From Bradyrhizobium sp. AS23.2 (GTDB taxonomy: Bacteria; Pseudomonadota; Alphaproteobacteria; Rhizobiales; Xanthobacteraceae), in contig NZ_LGHM01000054.1 in the NCBI RefSeq assembly GCF_001908185.1, positions 50,330 to 114,329 on the forward strand: a DNA stretch of 64,000 bases. Reading direction: 5' to 3'. Below, piece after piece: positions 10,150-19,402 of the stretch. The stretch's first letter is position 1. Every line of letters begins with the position of its first letter. The notes beneath the pieces were generated by a model, which was not told the DNA's origin, ran no database searches, and saw nothing but the letters and a program-made list of their open reading frames with translations. The position numbers and the translations under genes are program-made.

Positions 10150-11256
10150 TCAAGAGCCGGCTTCGCTGCGTCGCTCCTGCGCATAGCGTACCAAGGCCGT
10201 AAAGCGATAGATGCCGTGCACGAACTTTCCATAGGGCATGGTGATGAACAGCGCGAACACCACGCCGAGATGCAGCGCCAGCAGCGGCCCCATCGCAGCA
10301 GTCTCGCGCAGGAGCAGAAGCAGCATTCCCGTGAGGCCGGTCAGGAACAGCATGGCGATGAAGCCGACATCCATGCCGTAGCGCTGCTCGTCGAGCAGCT
10401 CCGGCGCCCGGCGCGATTTCGCGACGAACAGGCCGATCGGACCGACGATGAGGCCGATGCCGCCGAGCGTGCCGAGCACGACAGGCAAATCCCACCACGG
10501 ATATGGCGCCTCGCGTCCCCCGGGGTAATGATACAGCGTAGCGACGGAGGTCGCAGCAAAGCACAGCAGGAAGCCGTAGAAGGTCAGGTGATGGAAAAGC
10601 TTGCGCCGGTCGGTCGGCTTGTCGTCCTCGTTGTAGCAGCCGACGCCGCCGCCGTGGAGATAGCGCAGCTCACCCGCGTCGCGGATCGCCTGGAGGATCG
10701 AGCCGCCGTCGGCGCGGCCGCCGATCGGCGCGCCGATGTCGCGCCAGAAGGCGCGCACGCTCATGACCAGCGCGAGGATCGCGTAAAGGAAGGCGGCGCT
10801 GAACAAAGCGGCCATCGCATTGTGCGGCATCAGCTTGTAGAACGCGCCGGGACCGGTGTGCGCGCCGAACAGCACGCTATGGTCGACCAGGGCGGCAAAA
10901 CCGAAGATGAAGGCCGCCATGCTGAGCGCGGCGATGATGCTGATGACGAGGCCGTTGCGTGCGAAGGTGCCGGACAGTGCCTGCGGCCAGGCATAGGCCG
11001 CATAAGACTCCGCACGCGCGACAGCGAGCGTCTTGGGAACATTGACGTTGAATTCGTGCGGCGGCGAAAACTGGCAATCGACGTAGCAGGCGCCGCACGA
11101 ATGACAGAGATTGGCGAGATAGTTGAGGTCGCCATCCGAGAAAGCGCGCCGCATCTCCATCGCCGGAAATACCGCGCACAATCCCTCGCAATAACGGCAG
11201 GAATTGCAGACCGTCATCAGACGGTCGGCTTCGTCCAGAATGCTAGTTCCGTGCAT
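10150..11256 (-). CDS. tcuB: Tricarballylate utilisation 4Fe-4S membrane protein TcuB
   Basis: A 368-aa integral membrane iron-sulfur/heme protein. The N-terminal region has two cysteine clusters (CNSCRYCEGLC near residue 17 and CHSCGACYVDC near 51) as in two 4Fe-4S sites. The remainder has about six membrane helices with several histidines suited to heme. TcuB reoxidises the FAD of TcuA and passes electrons to the quinone pool during oxidation of tricarballylate to cis-aconitate. Its ATG lies inside the 3' end of tcuA (14-nt overlap), which indicates translational coupling. A CobZ-like assignment is the main alternative, but separate A and B chains favour TcuAB. Confidence 0.88.
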   Translation of the reverse strand: MHGTSILDEADRLMTVCNSCRYCEGLCAVFPAMEMRRAFSDGDLNYLANLCHSCGACYVDCQFSPPHEFNVNVPKTLAVARAESYAAYAWPQALSGTFARNGLVISIIAALSMAAFIFGFAALVDHSVLFGAHTGPGAFYKLMPHNAMAALFSAAFLYAILALVMSVRAFWRDIGAPIGGRADGGSILQAIRDAGELRYLHGGGVGCYNEDDKPTDRRKLFHHLTFYGFLLCFAATSVATLYHYPGGREAPYPWWDLPVVLGTLGGIGLIVGPIGLFVAKSRRAPELLDEQRYGMDVGFIAMLFLTGLTGMLLLLLRETAAMGPLLALHLGVVFALFITMPYGKFVHGIYRFTALVRYAQERRSEAGS

Positions 11257-12634
11257 GCTTCGCCGCTTCCCGTCCTGCGATCCGCCCGAACACGCTGCCG
11301 ATGGTCATGCCCATGCCGGCGGCATAGCCCTTGCCGAGCACATTGCCCGCCATGATCTCGCCGGCCGCGAACATGTTGCCCGACGGCTTGCCGTCGGCCA
11401 TCAGCATCCGCGCCTCCTTGTTCACGCGCGTGCCGAGATAGGTAAAGGTAATGCCGGGCCGCACCGGATAGGCGAGATAAGGCGGCGTCTCGATCCGTCG
11501 CGCCCAGTGCGTCTTTTGCGGCGTGATGCCTTCGGTGCGGCAGTCGTCCAGAATGGTGTGGTCGAACGTGCCGGGCCGCACCGCGGCATTGAACTCGGCG
11601 ATGGTCTTTTCCAGCGCCGCCGGATCGAGCTCCAGCTTGCCGGCGAGCTCGGCCACCGTCTGTCCGGCGATCGGCGGGAACAGCGTCGGCATGAAGCTCG
11701 TGACGACGGTTGAATCGAAGATGATGTAGGCGATCTGGTCGGGCTGCGCCGCAACCAGACGGCCCCAGATCGCGTAACGCTTCGGCCAGATGTCCTCGCC
11801 CTCGTCGTAGAAGCGCTGCGCATGCTTGTTGACGACGATGCCGAACACGACGGAGTCGTGGCGGGTGATGATGCCGCCGTCGAACTTCGGCGCGCGGGCG
11901 TCGATCGCGACCGCGTGACACTGGGTGGGATCGCCGACCTCCTGCACGCCCTTGTCGAGCAGCATCTTCAGGATCGAGCCGCGATTATAGGGTGTGCCGC
12001 GGATCAGGAAATTGTCGGCGGCTTCGCCCCAATATTGCTTGAGCCATTCGATGTTGGCCTCGAACCCGCCGGCCGCGGCGACCAGCGACGTCGCGCTGAT
12101 CTCGGCCTCGCCCTTGATCGGCCGCTTGACGCGGGCGGCGAGAAACATGCCGTCCTCGATCACGAGATCGGTGACCTCGGCGTCGTATTCGACGTCGACG
12201 CCAAGCCGCTCGGCGGTGAGATAAAGCGCGTTGAGCATCGCGCGACCGCCGCCGAGGAAGAAGGAGTTGGTGCGACCGAGGCTCAGCGTGCCGCCAAGCG
12301 ACGGCTGCCAGCGCACGCCCTGCTCCACGATCCAGTTCAGGATGTCCTTGGACTCGCGGATCATGTGACGGGCGAGCATTTCGTCAGTCTGCCCACCGGT
12401 CACGCGCAGCAGGTCCTCCCAGAACTCGTCCTCGGTGTAGGGGCCCGTGAGGATCTCCGTTGCCGCGTCGTGGGCGCAGCGCATGTTGCGGGTGTGGCGG
12501 GTATTACCGCCCCGATAGAATTTCGGCGCGCCTTCGAGCACGAGCACCGAGGCGCCGCCCCGGCGGGCGCTGATCGCGGCGCACAGCGCCGCATTGCCGC
12601 CGCCGATCACCAGCACATCGTATTTACTGCTCAT
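11243..12634 (-). CDS. tcuA: FAD-dependent tricarballylate dehydrogenase TcuA
   Basis: A 463-aa flavoprotein of the fumarate-reductase/succinate-dehydrogenase A superfamily. It opens with a Rossmann FAD motif, VLVIGGGNAALCAA, then has EGAPKFYRGGNTRHTRN near residue 45. The C-terminal AAGEIMAGNVLGKGYAAGMGM is the usual FAD-ribityl closing motif. ATG 12634 (MSSKYDVLV) is chosen because it places the Rossmann strand at the N-terminus. It oxidises tricarballylate to cis-aconitate, feeding the TCA cycle, with TcuB as electron acceptor. No dedicated TcuC transporter is adjacent. Confidence 0.9.
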   Translation of the reverse strand: MSSKYDVLVIGGGNAALCAAISARRGGASVLVLEGAPKFYRGGNTRHTRNMRCAHDAATEILTGPYTEDEFWEDLLRVTGGQTDEMLARHMIRESKDILNWIVEQGVRWQPSLGGTLSLGRTNSFFLGGGRAMLNALYLTAERLGVDVEYDAEVTDLVIEDGMFLAARVKRPIKGEAEISATSLVAAAGGFEANIEWLKQYWGEAADNFLIRGTPYNRGSILKMLLDKGVQEVGDPTQCHAVAIDARAPKFDGGIITRHDSVVFGIVVNKHAQRFYDEGEDIWPKRYAIWGRLVAAQPDQIAYIIFDSTVVTSFMPTLFPPIAGQTVAELAGKLELDPAALEKTIAEFNAAVRPGTFDHTILDDCRTEGITPQKTHWARRIETPPYLAYPVRPGITFTYLGTRVNKEARMLMADGKPSGNMFAAGEIMAGNVLGKGYAAGMGMTIGSVFGRIAGREAAKHARN

Positions 12635-12713
12635 GCCGTCTGCCCGGTACGACGAAGTTGGAAACATTCTGCCCGCCGGCGGCCTCGGTCAATCCGGTCC
12701 GCTATTGCGTACG

Positions 12714-12725
12714 TTTGTATACAAA
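12714..12725. promoter_or_regulatory. Probable GntR operator between tcuA and its regulator
   Basis: TTTGTATACAAA is a perfect 12-bp palindrome in the divergent gap and fits the GT-N-AC core of FCD-type GntR operators. A related half-site (ATATACA) follows at 12728-12734. It lies about 80 bp before the tcuA start and about 70 bp before the regulator start. Confidence 0.7.
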
Positions 12726-12793
12726 GATATACAGATGGAGGGCAAGCGGCATCTCTGCATGGGCAGGATGCGCTTGACGGCCCACGAGGAAGC

Positions 12794-13474
12794 ATGGCCA
12801 GACGCCCGGCAAAGGCAGACGGATCGATTGTGCGCGGCGCTGGCGTGGCGCTGGGCGAAGCCGTATTCCGCTCGCTCTGCGAGGCGCTTCAGGCCGGCAG
12901 CTACCGTGCCGGCGACCGCCTGCGCGAGGAAGAGGTCGCTCAGCGGCTGAAGGTCAGCCGCACACCGGTCCGGGAGGCGCTCGGCCGGCTCGCGGCGCGC
13001 GGCTTTGTCGAGCCCGCCGGCGGCCGCGGTGTGATTGTGCGCAACCTCGACATTTCCGAGGTGCTCGAGCTTTACGCCATGCGCGAGATCATGGAAGGCG
13101 CGGCTGCGCGCCTCGCCGCCGAACACGCCTCTGCGCCCGAGGTCGACGCACTCAGGGATATCGAGCAGGCTCTTGAGGCTTCCGAGACCGACGCCGCCGA
13201 GATGGCCCGGCTCAACCGCGCCTTCCACGAGGCCATCTGCCGCGCCGCGCGCAACCGCTATCTCGACAACGCCTCCCGCGAATTGCAGGACTGGATCGCC
13301 CTGCTCGGCCCGACCACCTTCACCGTGACGGGCCGCCCCTCGACCAGCCACGGCGAGCATCAGGCCATCATCGACGCCATCGCCGCGCGCGACGGCAGCA
13401 AGGCCGAACAGCTTGCGCGCGCACACATTCGCGAAGCGCTGCGCTGCCGGCTCAAGCTGCTGCAGAAGCAGTAG
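12794..13474 (+). CDS. GntR-family regulator (FadR/FCD subfamily), probable tcuAB repressor
   Basis: A 226-aa regulator with a winged HTH near residues 20-80 (YRAGDRLREEEVAQRLKVS, then RTPVREALGRLAARGFV) and a C-terminal all-helical FCD ligand domain whose metal-binding-type histidines can be seen in HEAICRAARNRY and HGEHQAI. ATG 12794 follows GAGGAA by about five bases; the frame is open far upstream, but that part is antisense to tcuA. Divergent placement and the intervening palindrome make it the likely carboxylate-responsive regulator of tcuAB. Confidence 0.9.
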   Translation: MARRPAKADGSIVRGAGVALGEAVFRSLCEALQAGSYRAGDRLREEEVAQRLKVSRTPVREALGRLAARGFVEPAGGRGVIVRNLDISEVLELYAMREIMEGAAARLAAEHASAPEVDALRDIEQALEASETDAAEMARLNRAFHEAICRAARNRYLDNASRELQDWIALLGPTTFTVTGRPSTSHGEHQAIIDAIAARDGSKAEQLARAHIREALRCRLKLLQKQ

Positions 13475-13479
13475 GCGGC

Positions 13480-14238
13480 TTATCTCCTCGCCCGACGCGC
13501 AGGACGCGCATCTGCATCGGCCGCGGCAGTCAGAGCACTGTCGAGCAGCTCGGTCGGGCCGCCCAGCGCGCGTGTCAGGCGGATGGCGGCCTTCAGCAGC
13601 AGCGACGTCATCGTCTTGATGTTGTCCCGCGTGAAGCGCGGCTTCGGCCCCGAAAGCGACAGCGCGCCAACGCATTTGCCGCCGGGGCCGAACACGGGAC
13701 AGGCGAGCCCGGCGCAATCCGGATCGCGTTCACCGAACGACACCGAGATGCATTCATCACGGATCTCGTCAAAGGCCTGGCCCTTCTCGCCGTCAAAAGC
13801 CAGAATGATCCGACCGGCCGCGCCGCGATCGAGCGGCAACAGCATGCCGGCCTCGACCCGGTCGAGCGTCGAATGCTGGGAATCGACGCGGAAGACGCAG
13901 AGCCTGCGCTTTTCGTCATGCCGGACATGGAACGACGGGCTTTCGGCGCCGTCGGCTACAAGCTGCCGCAGCAGCGGCATCACGCGGTCATGCAGATCGT
14001 TGCTGCGCTGGTAGACGGCGCCCAGCCGGAACGGCGTCGGCCCGAGATGATAGCGGCCGTCGGCAAGCTGCAGGAGATAGCCGAACTCCTGGAGCGATGT
14101 CATCAACCGCAACAGAGTGCTCTTGTACATGCCGGTGCGCCGGGCAAGCTCGGCCAGCGTCATCGGCTCCGGCGCATCCTCGAAGGCCGCAAGGATGGTC
14201 AAAGCACGGTCAACGGCGGCGACACCGGGCGAAGGCAT
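13480..14238 (-). CDS. IclR-family transcriptional regulator
   Basis: A 252-aa IclR-type regulator. The N-terminal winged HTH reads MTLAELARRTGMYKSTLLRL, and the C-terminal effector domain includes FHVRHDEKRRLCVFRVDS and VFGPGGKCVGALSLSGP. It is the last gene of a minus-strand run from 17702, starting 8 bp after the dehydrogenase stop, so it probably regulates the operon it belongs to. The Arg/Ala-rich tail (DARPARRARR) is outside the domain. Ligand unknown. Confidence 0.9.
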   Translation of the reverse strand: MPSPGVAAVDRALTILAAFEDAPEPMTLAELARRTGMYKSTLLRLMTSLQEFGYLLQLADGRYHLGPTPFRLGAVYQRSNDLHDRVMPLLRQLVADGAESPSFHVRHDEKRRLCVFRVDSQHSTLDRVEAGMLLPLDRGAAGRIILAFDGEKGQAFDEIRDECISVSFGERDPDCAGLACPVFGPGGKCVGALSLSGPKPRFTRDNIKTMTSLLLKAAIRLTRALGGPTELLDSALTAAADADARPARRARR

Positions 14239-14246
14239 GTGGTCTC

Positions 14247-15128
14247 CTATTGGGGGAATCCGGAGGGATCGATGAGCTTTGCGATCACCGGAAAGTACGC
14301 ATCGCCCATGCCCTTGTCGATCGTCTCCTGGAAGATCGTGCGCATCAGAGCCGCGCCTCGCAAGTTCAGCCCGGCCTCACCCGCGAGTTCCAGCGCGTAG
14401 GTCAGATCCTTCATCGCGTATTCGGTCGAGAAGGCGCGCAGCGGAAAATCCTTGGCGATGATCGCCTTCATGCCGTGGTTGCGCAGGGCAAAACTGTCCG
14501 CCGAGCCCTTCGACAGCGTCTCCAGCAACAGCTTCGGCTCGATGCCGCTATGCTTGGCGATAGCGACGGCTTCCGCGAGCGCATTGACCGTCTCGAACAG
14601 CACCATGTTGTTGAGGATTTTTGTCACCTGCCCCGCTCCGCTGCCGCCGCATAGAGTCACATCGGTCGCGAAATGCCGGATCAGCGGCTCGACCTTCGAA
14701 AACTGCTCCGGTGTTGCGCCGACCATGACGCTGAGCGTGCCGTCCTGTGCCGCCTGACGGGTGCGGGCGATCGGCGCATCGATCCAGAGCGCGCCCTTGT
14801 CCGCGAGTTGCTTGGCGAAAGACCGTGTCAAGCTGACATCGGAGGTGCCAAGATCTATCACGGTCTGGCCGCTCCTGATCTCCGGCAAAATGCCTGAGAA
14901 CACCGACATCACATGCTTGGCGCTGGGCAAGCACAGGAAGATGGTTTCGCTGCCGCCGACCACATCGCCGACCGACTTCGCCGCAGTCGCACCGTCGGCC
15001 ACGATCCTGGCCAGCGGCTCCGCGGCGAGATCGAATGCAAGCACCGTTCGCCCGTTCTTGCGCAGGAGGTTGCGGCAGATCGGCTCGCCCATGACGCCGA
15101 GACCGATGAACCCGATCAAACCAGACAT
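14247..15128 (-). CDS. NAD(P)-dependent beta-hydroxyacid dehydrogenase (3-hydroxyisobutyrate dehydrogenase family)
   Basis: A 293-aa two-domain dehydrogenase. It has an N-terminal Rossmann motif (IGFIGLGVMGEPICRN), the substrate-loop region DAPIARTRQAAQDGTLSVMVGA, and GGSGAGQVTKILNNMVLFE with the catalytic lysine (VTKILNN, near residue 170). The family oxidises or reduces small beta-hydroxyacids such as 3-hydroxyisobutyrate or tartronate semialdehyde. The specific substrate cannot be read, and the usual DAPVSGG is changed to DAPIARTR, so an atypical substrate is possible. It is co-transcribed with a binding protein and a hydrolase. Confidence 0.88.
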   Translation of the reverse strand: MSGLIGFIGLGVMGEPICRNLLRKNGRTVLAFDLAAEPLARIVADGATAAKSVGDVVGGSETIFLCLPSAKHVMSVFSGILPEIRSGQTVIDLGTSDVSLTRSFAKQLADKGALWIDAPIARTRQAAQDGTLSVMVGATPEQFSKVEPLIRHFATDVTLCGGSGAGQVTKILNNMVLFETVNALAEAVAIAKHSGIEPKLLLETLSKGSADSFALRNHGMKAIIAKDFPLRAFSTEYAMKDLTYALELAGEAGLNLRGAALMRTIFQETIDKGMGDAYFPVIAKLIDPSGFPQ

Positions 15129-15191
15129 TCCGTAGTCTCCTCGAAAAATGCTGCGACCGGACGGGCGCGAATGCCCGCCCGGTCGACCCGA

Positions 15192-16388
15192 TCACTTGAC
15201 CAGCGGACAACCGCCTTCGCTCATCGGCCGGAAGACCTCATCACCCGGCTTGGAGCTGACGACCCGGTAGTCGTCGTACTTGTACTTGGACTCCTCCGGC
15301 TTCTTCACCTGCACGAGATACATGGCGTGCAGGACCCGGCCATCGGGCCGGATCGCGACATCCTTGTTGTACATGTCGTTGACCTTCATCTCGTGCATCT
15401 TGGCGGCGACGGCGGTCGCATCCGTCGTACCAGCGGCCTTCACGGCGGCGAGATAGTGATGGACGCCGCTATAGACGCCGGCCTGCACCATGCTCGCGAC
15501 CTTGCCGTCCATCAGCGCAGCATAGCGCTTCGACCACGCCCGCGTCTCCTCGTTGAGGTCCCAATAGAACGAGGTCGTTACCTGCAAGCCCTGGGTCACT
15601 TTCAGCCCGAGCGCATTGACGTCGGTGATGAAGACGAGGAGCCCGGCGAGCTTCTGGCCGCCCTCGACGATGCCGAACTCGCCGGCCTGCTTGATCGCGG
15701 TCTGAACGTCCGCGCCTGATGTCGCGAGCCCGACGACGTCGGCCTTCGAGCCCTGCGCCTGCAACAGGAACGAGGCGAAATCGGAGGAACCGAGCGGATG
15801 CGCGGCCGAGCCGATCACCTTTCCGCCGGCCGCCTCGATGAACTTCGTGGCGTCACGCTGGAGCGCATGGCCGAACGCGTAGTCGGCTGTGACGAAATAC
15901 CAGGTCTTGCCGCCGGCACGCGTGATCGCGTCGCTCGTGAGCTTCGACAGCGCATAGGTGTCGTAGTTGAAGTGGAAGCTGACCGGCGAGCAGGACTTTC
16001 CGGTGAAGTCGGACGAGCCGGGCCCCGAGACAACGAAGATCTTGTTCTTCTGCTTGGCGACCTCGAGGATAGCAAAGCCGGCGGACGACGCCGCGCCGTC
16101 CGCGATCATGTCGACGCCCTCATTGTCGAACCATTTGCGCGCGGTGGCCGAGGCGATATCGGGCTTGTTCTGGTGATCGGCCGAGATGATCTCGATCTTC
16201 TTGCCGAGGAGCTCATTGCCGAAATCCTCTGCCGCAAGCTTTGCCGCAGCGACCGAGCCGCGCCCGCCATTGTCGGCAAACACGCCGGACTGGTCGTTGA
16301 GCACACCGATCCTGATGACATTGTCGGCCGCAAACGCGGCACCCGCTTGTGCGGCCACAACGGCCGCCACCATCCAACGAAACTTCAT
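15192..16388 (-). CDS. ABC-transporter substrate-binding protein, branched-chain amino acid (LivJ-like) family
   Basis: A 398-aa periplasmic binding protein with a signal peptide (MKFRWMVAAVVAAQAGAAFAADN). The type-1 PBP fold is clear (IRIGVLNDQSGVFADNGG at the start, CPLVK at the C-terminus). ATG 16388 is preceded by GGGAGG and is preferred over upstream in-frame starts that would bury the signal. It is a paralogue of the protein at 40282-41496 (shared KRYAALM, QAGVYSGVHHYL, PEESKYK). No LivHMGF components are in the window. Rhizobial members often bind aromatic or carboxylic compounds, and the neighbours suggest the same here. Confidence 0.9.
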   Translation of the reverse strand: MKFRWMVAAVVAAQAGAAFAADNVIRIGVLNDQSGVFADNGGRGSVAAAKLAAEDFGNELLGKKIEIISADHQNKPDIASATARKWFDNEGVDMIADGAASSAGFAILEVAKQKNKIFVVSGPGSSDFTGKSCSPVSFHFNYDTYALSKLTSDAITRAGGKTWYFVTADYAFGHALQRDATKFIEAAGGKVIGSAAHPLGSSDFASFLLQAQGSKADVVGLATSGADVQTAIKQAGEFGIVEGGQKLAGLLVFITDVNALGLKVTQGLQVTTSFYWDLNEETRAWSKRYAALMDGKVASMVQAGVYSGVHHYLAAVKAAGTTDATAVAAKMHEMKVNDMYNKDVAIRPDGRVLHAMYLVQVKKPEESKYKYDDYRVVSSKPGDEVFRPMSEGGCPLVK

Positions 16389-16404
16389 AAGATACGCCTC
16401 CCGT

Positions 16405-17262
16405 TTACGAACTCTGCTTTTCGAGGATGTCTTGCAGCACCGGCGCGATGTAGCGGCGGAACTGTTCTGGGTTTTCACTCATCGGAAAATGGCCGAGCCG
16501 CTCCATGACGGTGGCCTTCACGCCGGGGATGCCGGCTGCGGTGCGTAACGTGTCCTCCGGCGTGCAGGAGAAATCGTACTCACCGGTCAGGAGGTAGAGC
16601 GGGCAATCGCGCACATCGATGCTGCCGGTGCGCCCGCGCAGATCGCCGTCGACGCGGTAGAAATAAAGGTCGCCCTTGAAGATGCCGGGGCCGCCCTGCT
16701 TGTAGCCCCACAGCGTCTCGTTGCGAGCGGCCTCGGGGCCATCAGGCGCGATCAAGCCGGACACCAGCGCGGCGCAGACCTCGCCACCATGCACGTCGGA
16801 CCGGTTCAGCCAGGTGGTGTCGTACCAGGGCTGCTGGAAGTCGGCGGACTCGAGCCCGATCAGCGCGCGAAACTCGCGGGCATGTTCAATGGCGAGATTG
16901 AGCACGATCCGCCCACCGATTGAGCAACCCATCACCACTGGCCGCTCCAGCTTCAGCGCATTGCAGAGCGCGCGGATGGTCGTGGTGTAGCTTGCGGTGG
17001 TCAGCCGGTATTCGCTGCCATATTGGCTGTCAGGCGGGTTCGACTTGCCGTGCCAGGGCATGTCGAAGGCGATGACGCGGAAATTCTTGGTGAACTCCTC
17101 GTCAACCAGCAGATGACGCCACTGCCGCGCGTCGGAGCCTGCGGTGTGCAGGCAGACCAGCGGAATGCCGGTGCCGTTCTCTTCGAAATAGATCCGGTTG
17201 ATCTCGCCATCAATCTCGACATGGACGTAGCACCCGACGATTGGTTCGATGAAGCCGCTCAT
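16405..17262 (-). CDS. Alpha/beta-hydrolase
   Basis: A 285-aa alpha/beta-fold hydrolase. The nucleophile elbow is VVMGCSIGG (Ser, near residue 112), the acid is probably Asp in LTGEYDFSC, and the His is in RLGHFPMSENP near the C-terminus. Its start overlaps the stop of the upstream gene by 4 nt. The family includes carboxylesterases, amidases and C-C hydrolases of aromatic degradation. Together with the binding protein and hydroxyacid dehydrogenase it suggests a small catabolic route for an ester or ring-cleavage product. Substrate unknown. Confidence 0.87.
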   Translation of the reverse strand: MSGFIEPIVGCYVHVEIDGEINRIYFEENGTGIPLVCLHTAGSDARQWRHLLVDEEFTKNFRVIAFDMPWHGKSNPPDSQYGSEYRLTTASYTTTIRALCNALKLERPVVMGCSIGGRIVLNLAIEHAREFRALIGLESADFQQPWYDTTWLNRSDVHGGEVCAALVSGLIAPDGPEAARNETLWGYKQGGPGIFKGDLYFYRVDGDLRGRTGSIDVRDCPLYLLTGEYDFSCTPEDTLRTAAGIPGVKATVMERLGHFPMSENPEQFRRYIAPVLQDILEKQSS

Positions 17263-17702
17263 GACGCGCCTCCAAAACCGTTCTGCCGCGGCAAGGCCAG
17301 CAGATCCTTGAAATATTGGAGATGCGCCATGAAGGGATGCAGATCGCCTTCGAGCGTCGCCTGTCCGCGCTTGGTGAGCGCCAGAAGATCATGCCAGCCT
17401 GCCGGCGGCATCGCCTGCCAATAAGCGGCAAACGCAGCGGGCGTCGCGCGATAGGCGAACCGCCAGGAGCGCATCAGAACCGGCGCCGGCGTCATATCCA
17501 CGATCTGCCCGGCGCGGATGGCGACGTGAAACGGCTGCGTGCTCGGCCCGAGCAGGCAGTCAACGTCGAGCCAGCGGCCGCGCGCGGTCAGCGCCGCATC
17601 GCGCGCCAGCAAGCCGGGAATCGCCTTGAAAGCCGCGATGACGGCATCATGCGCGAACGGCACCGGTGGATCAGTGGTTTGGCGGACGCGTTCGGACTCC
17701 AT
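17259..17702 (-). CDS. Unknown 147-aa protein, SCP2-like in appearance
   Basis: First gene of the minus-strand operon, 147 aa from ATG 17702 (MESERVRQTT), which follows GAGGGA by about eight bases. It has no signal or membrane segment. The middle (PFHVAIRAGQIVDMTPAPVLM) and the C-terminal half (GQATLEGDLHPFMAHLQYF) look like a sterol-carrier-protein-2/ubiquinone-accessory type domain that binds hydrophobic ligands. This is a resemblance only. The 4-nt overlap with the hydrolase indicates a joint role, perhaps holding the hydrophobic substrate. Confidence 0.7.
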   Translation of the reverse strand: MESERVRQTTDPPVPFAHDAVIAAFKAIPGLLARDAALTARGRWLDVDCLLGPSTQPFHVAIRAGQIVDMTPAPVLMRSWRFAYRATPAAFAAYWQAMPPAGWHDLLALTKRGQATLEGDLHPFMAHLQYFKDLLALPRQNGFGGAS

Positions 17703-18470
17703 CGTTTCGTCCCTCGATTTGAATTGTTCTATCCAACAGAACATTATTCTATTTCTACCCCAGTTCTATACAAGGCTCGCGTGAGAACTCAAGTGCGCCC
17801 ATATGTCATGTGGAGCTGGATCCTTCTCGGTCAGCACGGCGGAGCAATAGACGATGTCGCCGGCTAAGCCGGCGCAGGAGAAGCTATTCCGATAGACGAC
17901 GCCGTCGCCGTCGACAGGACCGCAGCAGCGCCGGCAAGCACGCCGTGCAGCCTGTGACAGCGAGATGAGGCGTCATATAGGCAAAGCCAAGCAAGCGTCG
18001 TCCAGCCCCGCGACGGAGAGTCGATACCATCATCAAGCCAAGTCGCCGACAGCAGCCGGCCAGTTGACGGCAGACATACAAATCAGCCCCCCGCGCCGTG
18101 GGGTCCGCACCTATCCCCGGCGCGGGGACCGAGAGGCCGACCGGGTCTCTCCGGCAGCGTGATAACGTTGCACCGCACGCAGCGGACCGCAAAGGGCTCG
18201 GCGTCGTTACACCTAGGGGCGGTCCGCTTCAGCATCAGCCATTCACGCGAAGAAATCCCGTTTCTCGAAGATCAGAAAACCGACCCCAACCAAATCGTTG
18301 CCCTTGCTCTGTTCTCTGAGGTCGGCCTATTGGTCTCGCTGACAGCAATGCTCTCCGGCGAGCAAGGGCTCTGCTTCGGCGTGAAGCAAAGCGGATCATA
18401 GGCCGCGGCACCGGCTGGCTCGAGCCGCACTCACGTTAGGTTGCTCCCGCGGCCGGGCCCCAGTCGCGGG
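17703..18470. other. 768-bp gap without a confident gene
   Basis: Upstream of the operon at 17702 and the beginning of a gene-sparse stretch. A short AT-rich run at 17733-17770 just upstream of 17702 is the likely operon promoter. Open frames here have no ribosome-binding sites or recognisable domains. Confidence 0.5.
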
Positions 18471-18632
18471 TCAGCACCGCGTTCGCGAAGGGTTTTGCTG
18501 CGCCCTCGCCTGCTGCTTCTCCAGCTGGTCCTCTACATATAGAAGAATACTGCGCCGGGCATTCGGGTCGGCAATCTTCTGAAACGCCTTGATTAAGCGC
18601 AGCATCTGCAGATCTTCGACGCTATTCGACAT
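18471..18632 (-). CDS. Conserved 53-aa Bradyrhizobium-type small protein
   Basis: Reads MSNSVEDLQMLRLIKAFQKI and continues with ADPNARRSILLYVEDQLEKQ. It has no signal or membrane segment and looks like one helical hairpin of charged heptads. Near-identical short proteins are common in Bradyrhizobium, often several per genome; this is from memory of the group. Function is unknown. It is the best-supported coding sequence in an otherwise sparse 4-kb stretch. Confidence 0.75.
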   Translation of the reverse strand: MSNSVEDLQMLRLIKAFQKIADPNARRSILLYVEDQLEKQQARAQQNPSRTRC

Positions 18633-19243
18633 GGCAACGACCCCCCATCGAGAAAAGGCCAGTTCAAATCGGGAAAATATGCACCCATCTCACCGGGATG
18701 GGAAATTAGAACTTTGGCGAAGGTTTATGTCCCGGCGGCTCGCCGCCTGGGCGCCTTCTGGCCCATCGCCGCCGTAACTTGCTTGCAGTGGCCTGATAGC
18801 TAACCCTGTCAGAGCTGTAGAGAGACAGCTTTCGGGCGGTCTTTGGCGCGCCGTTCACCTGGAGGAAATGGACTTATCGAGATGCCACGCTGGCCTACGC
18901 CGATTGGATGTTAGGCTAGAAGGCGGACATCACGCGACCAATCTTGATCGCTGCGCAGATGAGGATTCCCCAGAGCGCGAAATTGATCTGCAGTGCTGCA
19001 CTGCCATCGCGATCACTCCATTCCCTGTCAACAGTCGTCGCGTTTTCTTGGACGACGCACGCTGCTCCTGATCACATTCTGCGAATTCTGTACCGTTCGG
19101 TCGTTCCGCGGCAGACCGAAATCCGTGTTAGTCGCTACGGACTAGACGCTAACGACATGACGTCGATCAAAGGGTCCAGACAACTATAGCTCCACGGACC
19201 GAACGGAATCGATGGCGAAGTCTCACTTGTGCGAACTTCTGGG
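18633..19243. other. 611-bp gap, possibly containing a degraded small membrane ORF
   Basis: No confident gene. On the minus strand at about 18915-18995 a reading with INFALWGILICAAIKIGRVM ends in a stop but has no start codon in frame before an upstream stop. It may be the relic of a small single-span protein. Confidence 0.4.
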
Positions 19244-19402
19244 GTGAACCTCTACGCCAAAGTGCTCGAATACGCAGGGTCGGTTGTTACCTTATCCGCC
19301 ACGGCCGGACTGCTGACGCCGCTCCTCTTGCGACCGTTGCGGGCATTGTGGATCCGCAAGAGCGCCTTGCGGCGCAGGGTGCTCAATCACTCTGACAACT
19401 GA
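19244..19402 (+). CDS. Possible 52-aa single-span membrane protein
   Basis: A GTG-initiated reading, VNLYAKVLEYAGSVVTLSAT continuing to TAGLLTPLLLRPLRALW, then a basic tail (RKSALRRRV) ending in TGA at 19400. One hydrophobic helix followed by positive residues suggests an inner-membrane miniprotein. No clear Shine-Dalgarno. It converges with, and overlaps by 16 bp, the HTH gene on the other strand. Confidence 0.3.
   Translation: MNLYAKVLEYAGSVVTLSATAGLLTPLLLRPLRALWIRKSALRRRVLNHSDN

Noticed and set aside
11822..12793. Upstream extension of the GntR regulator
   Set aside because: The frame is open only because it is antisense to tcuA; ATG 12794 has a good ribosome-binding site and fits the family length.
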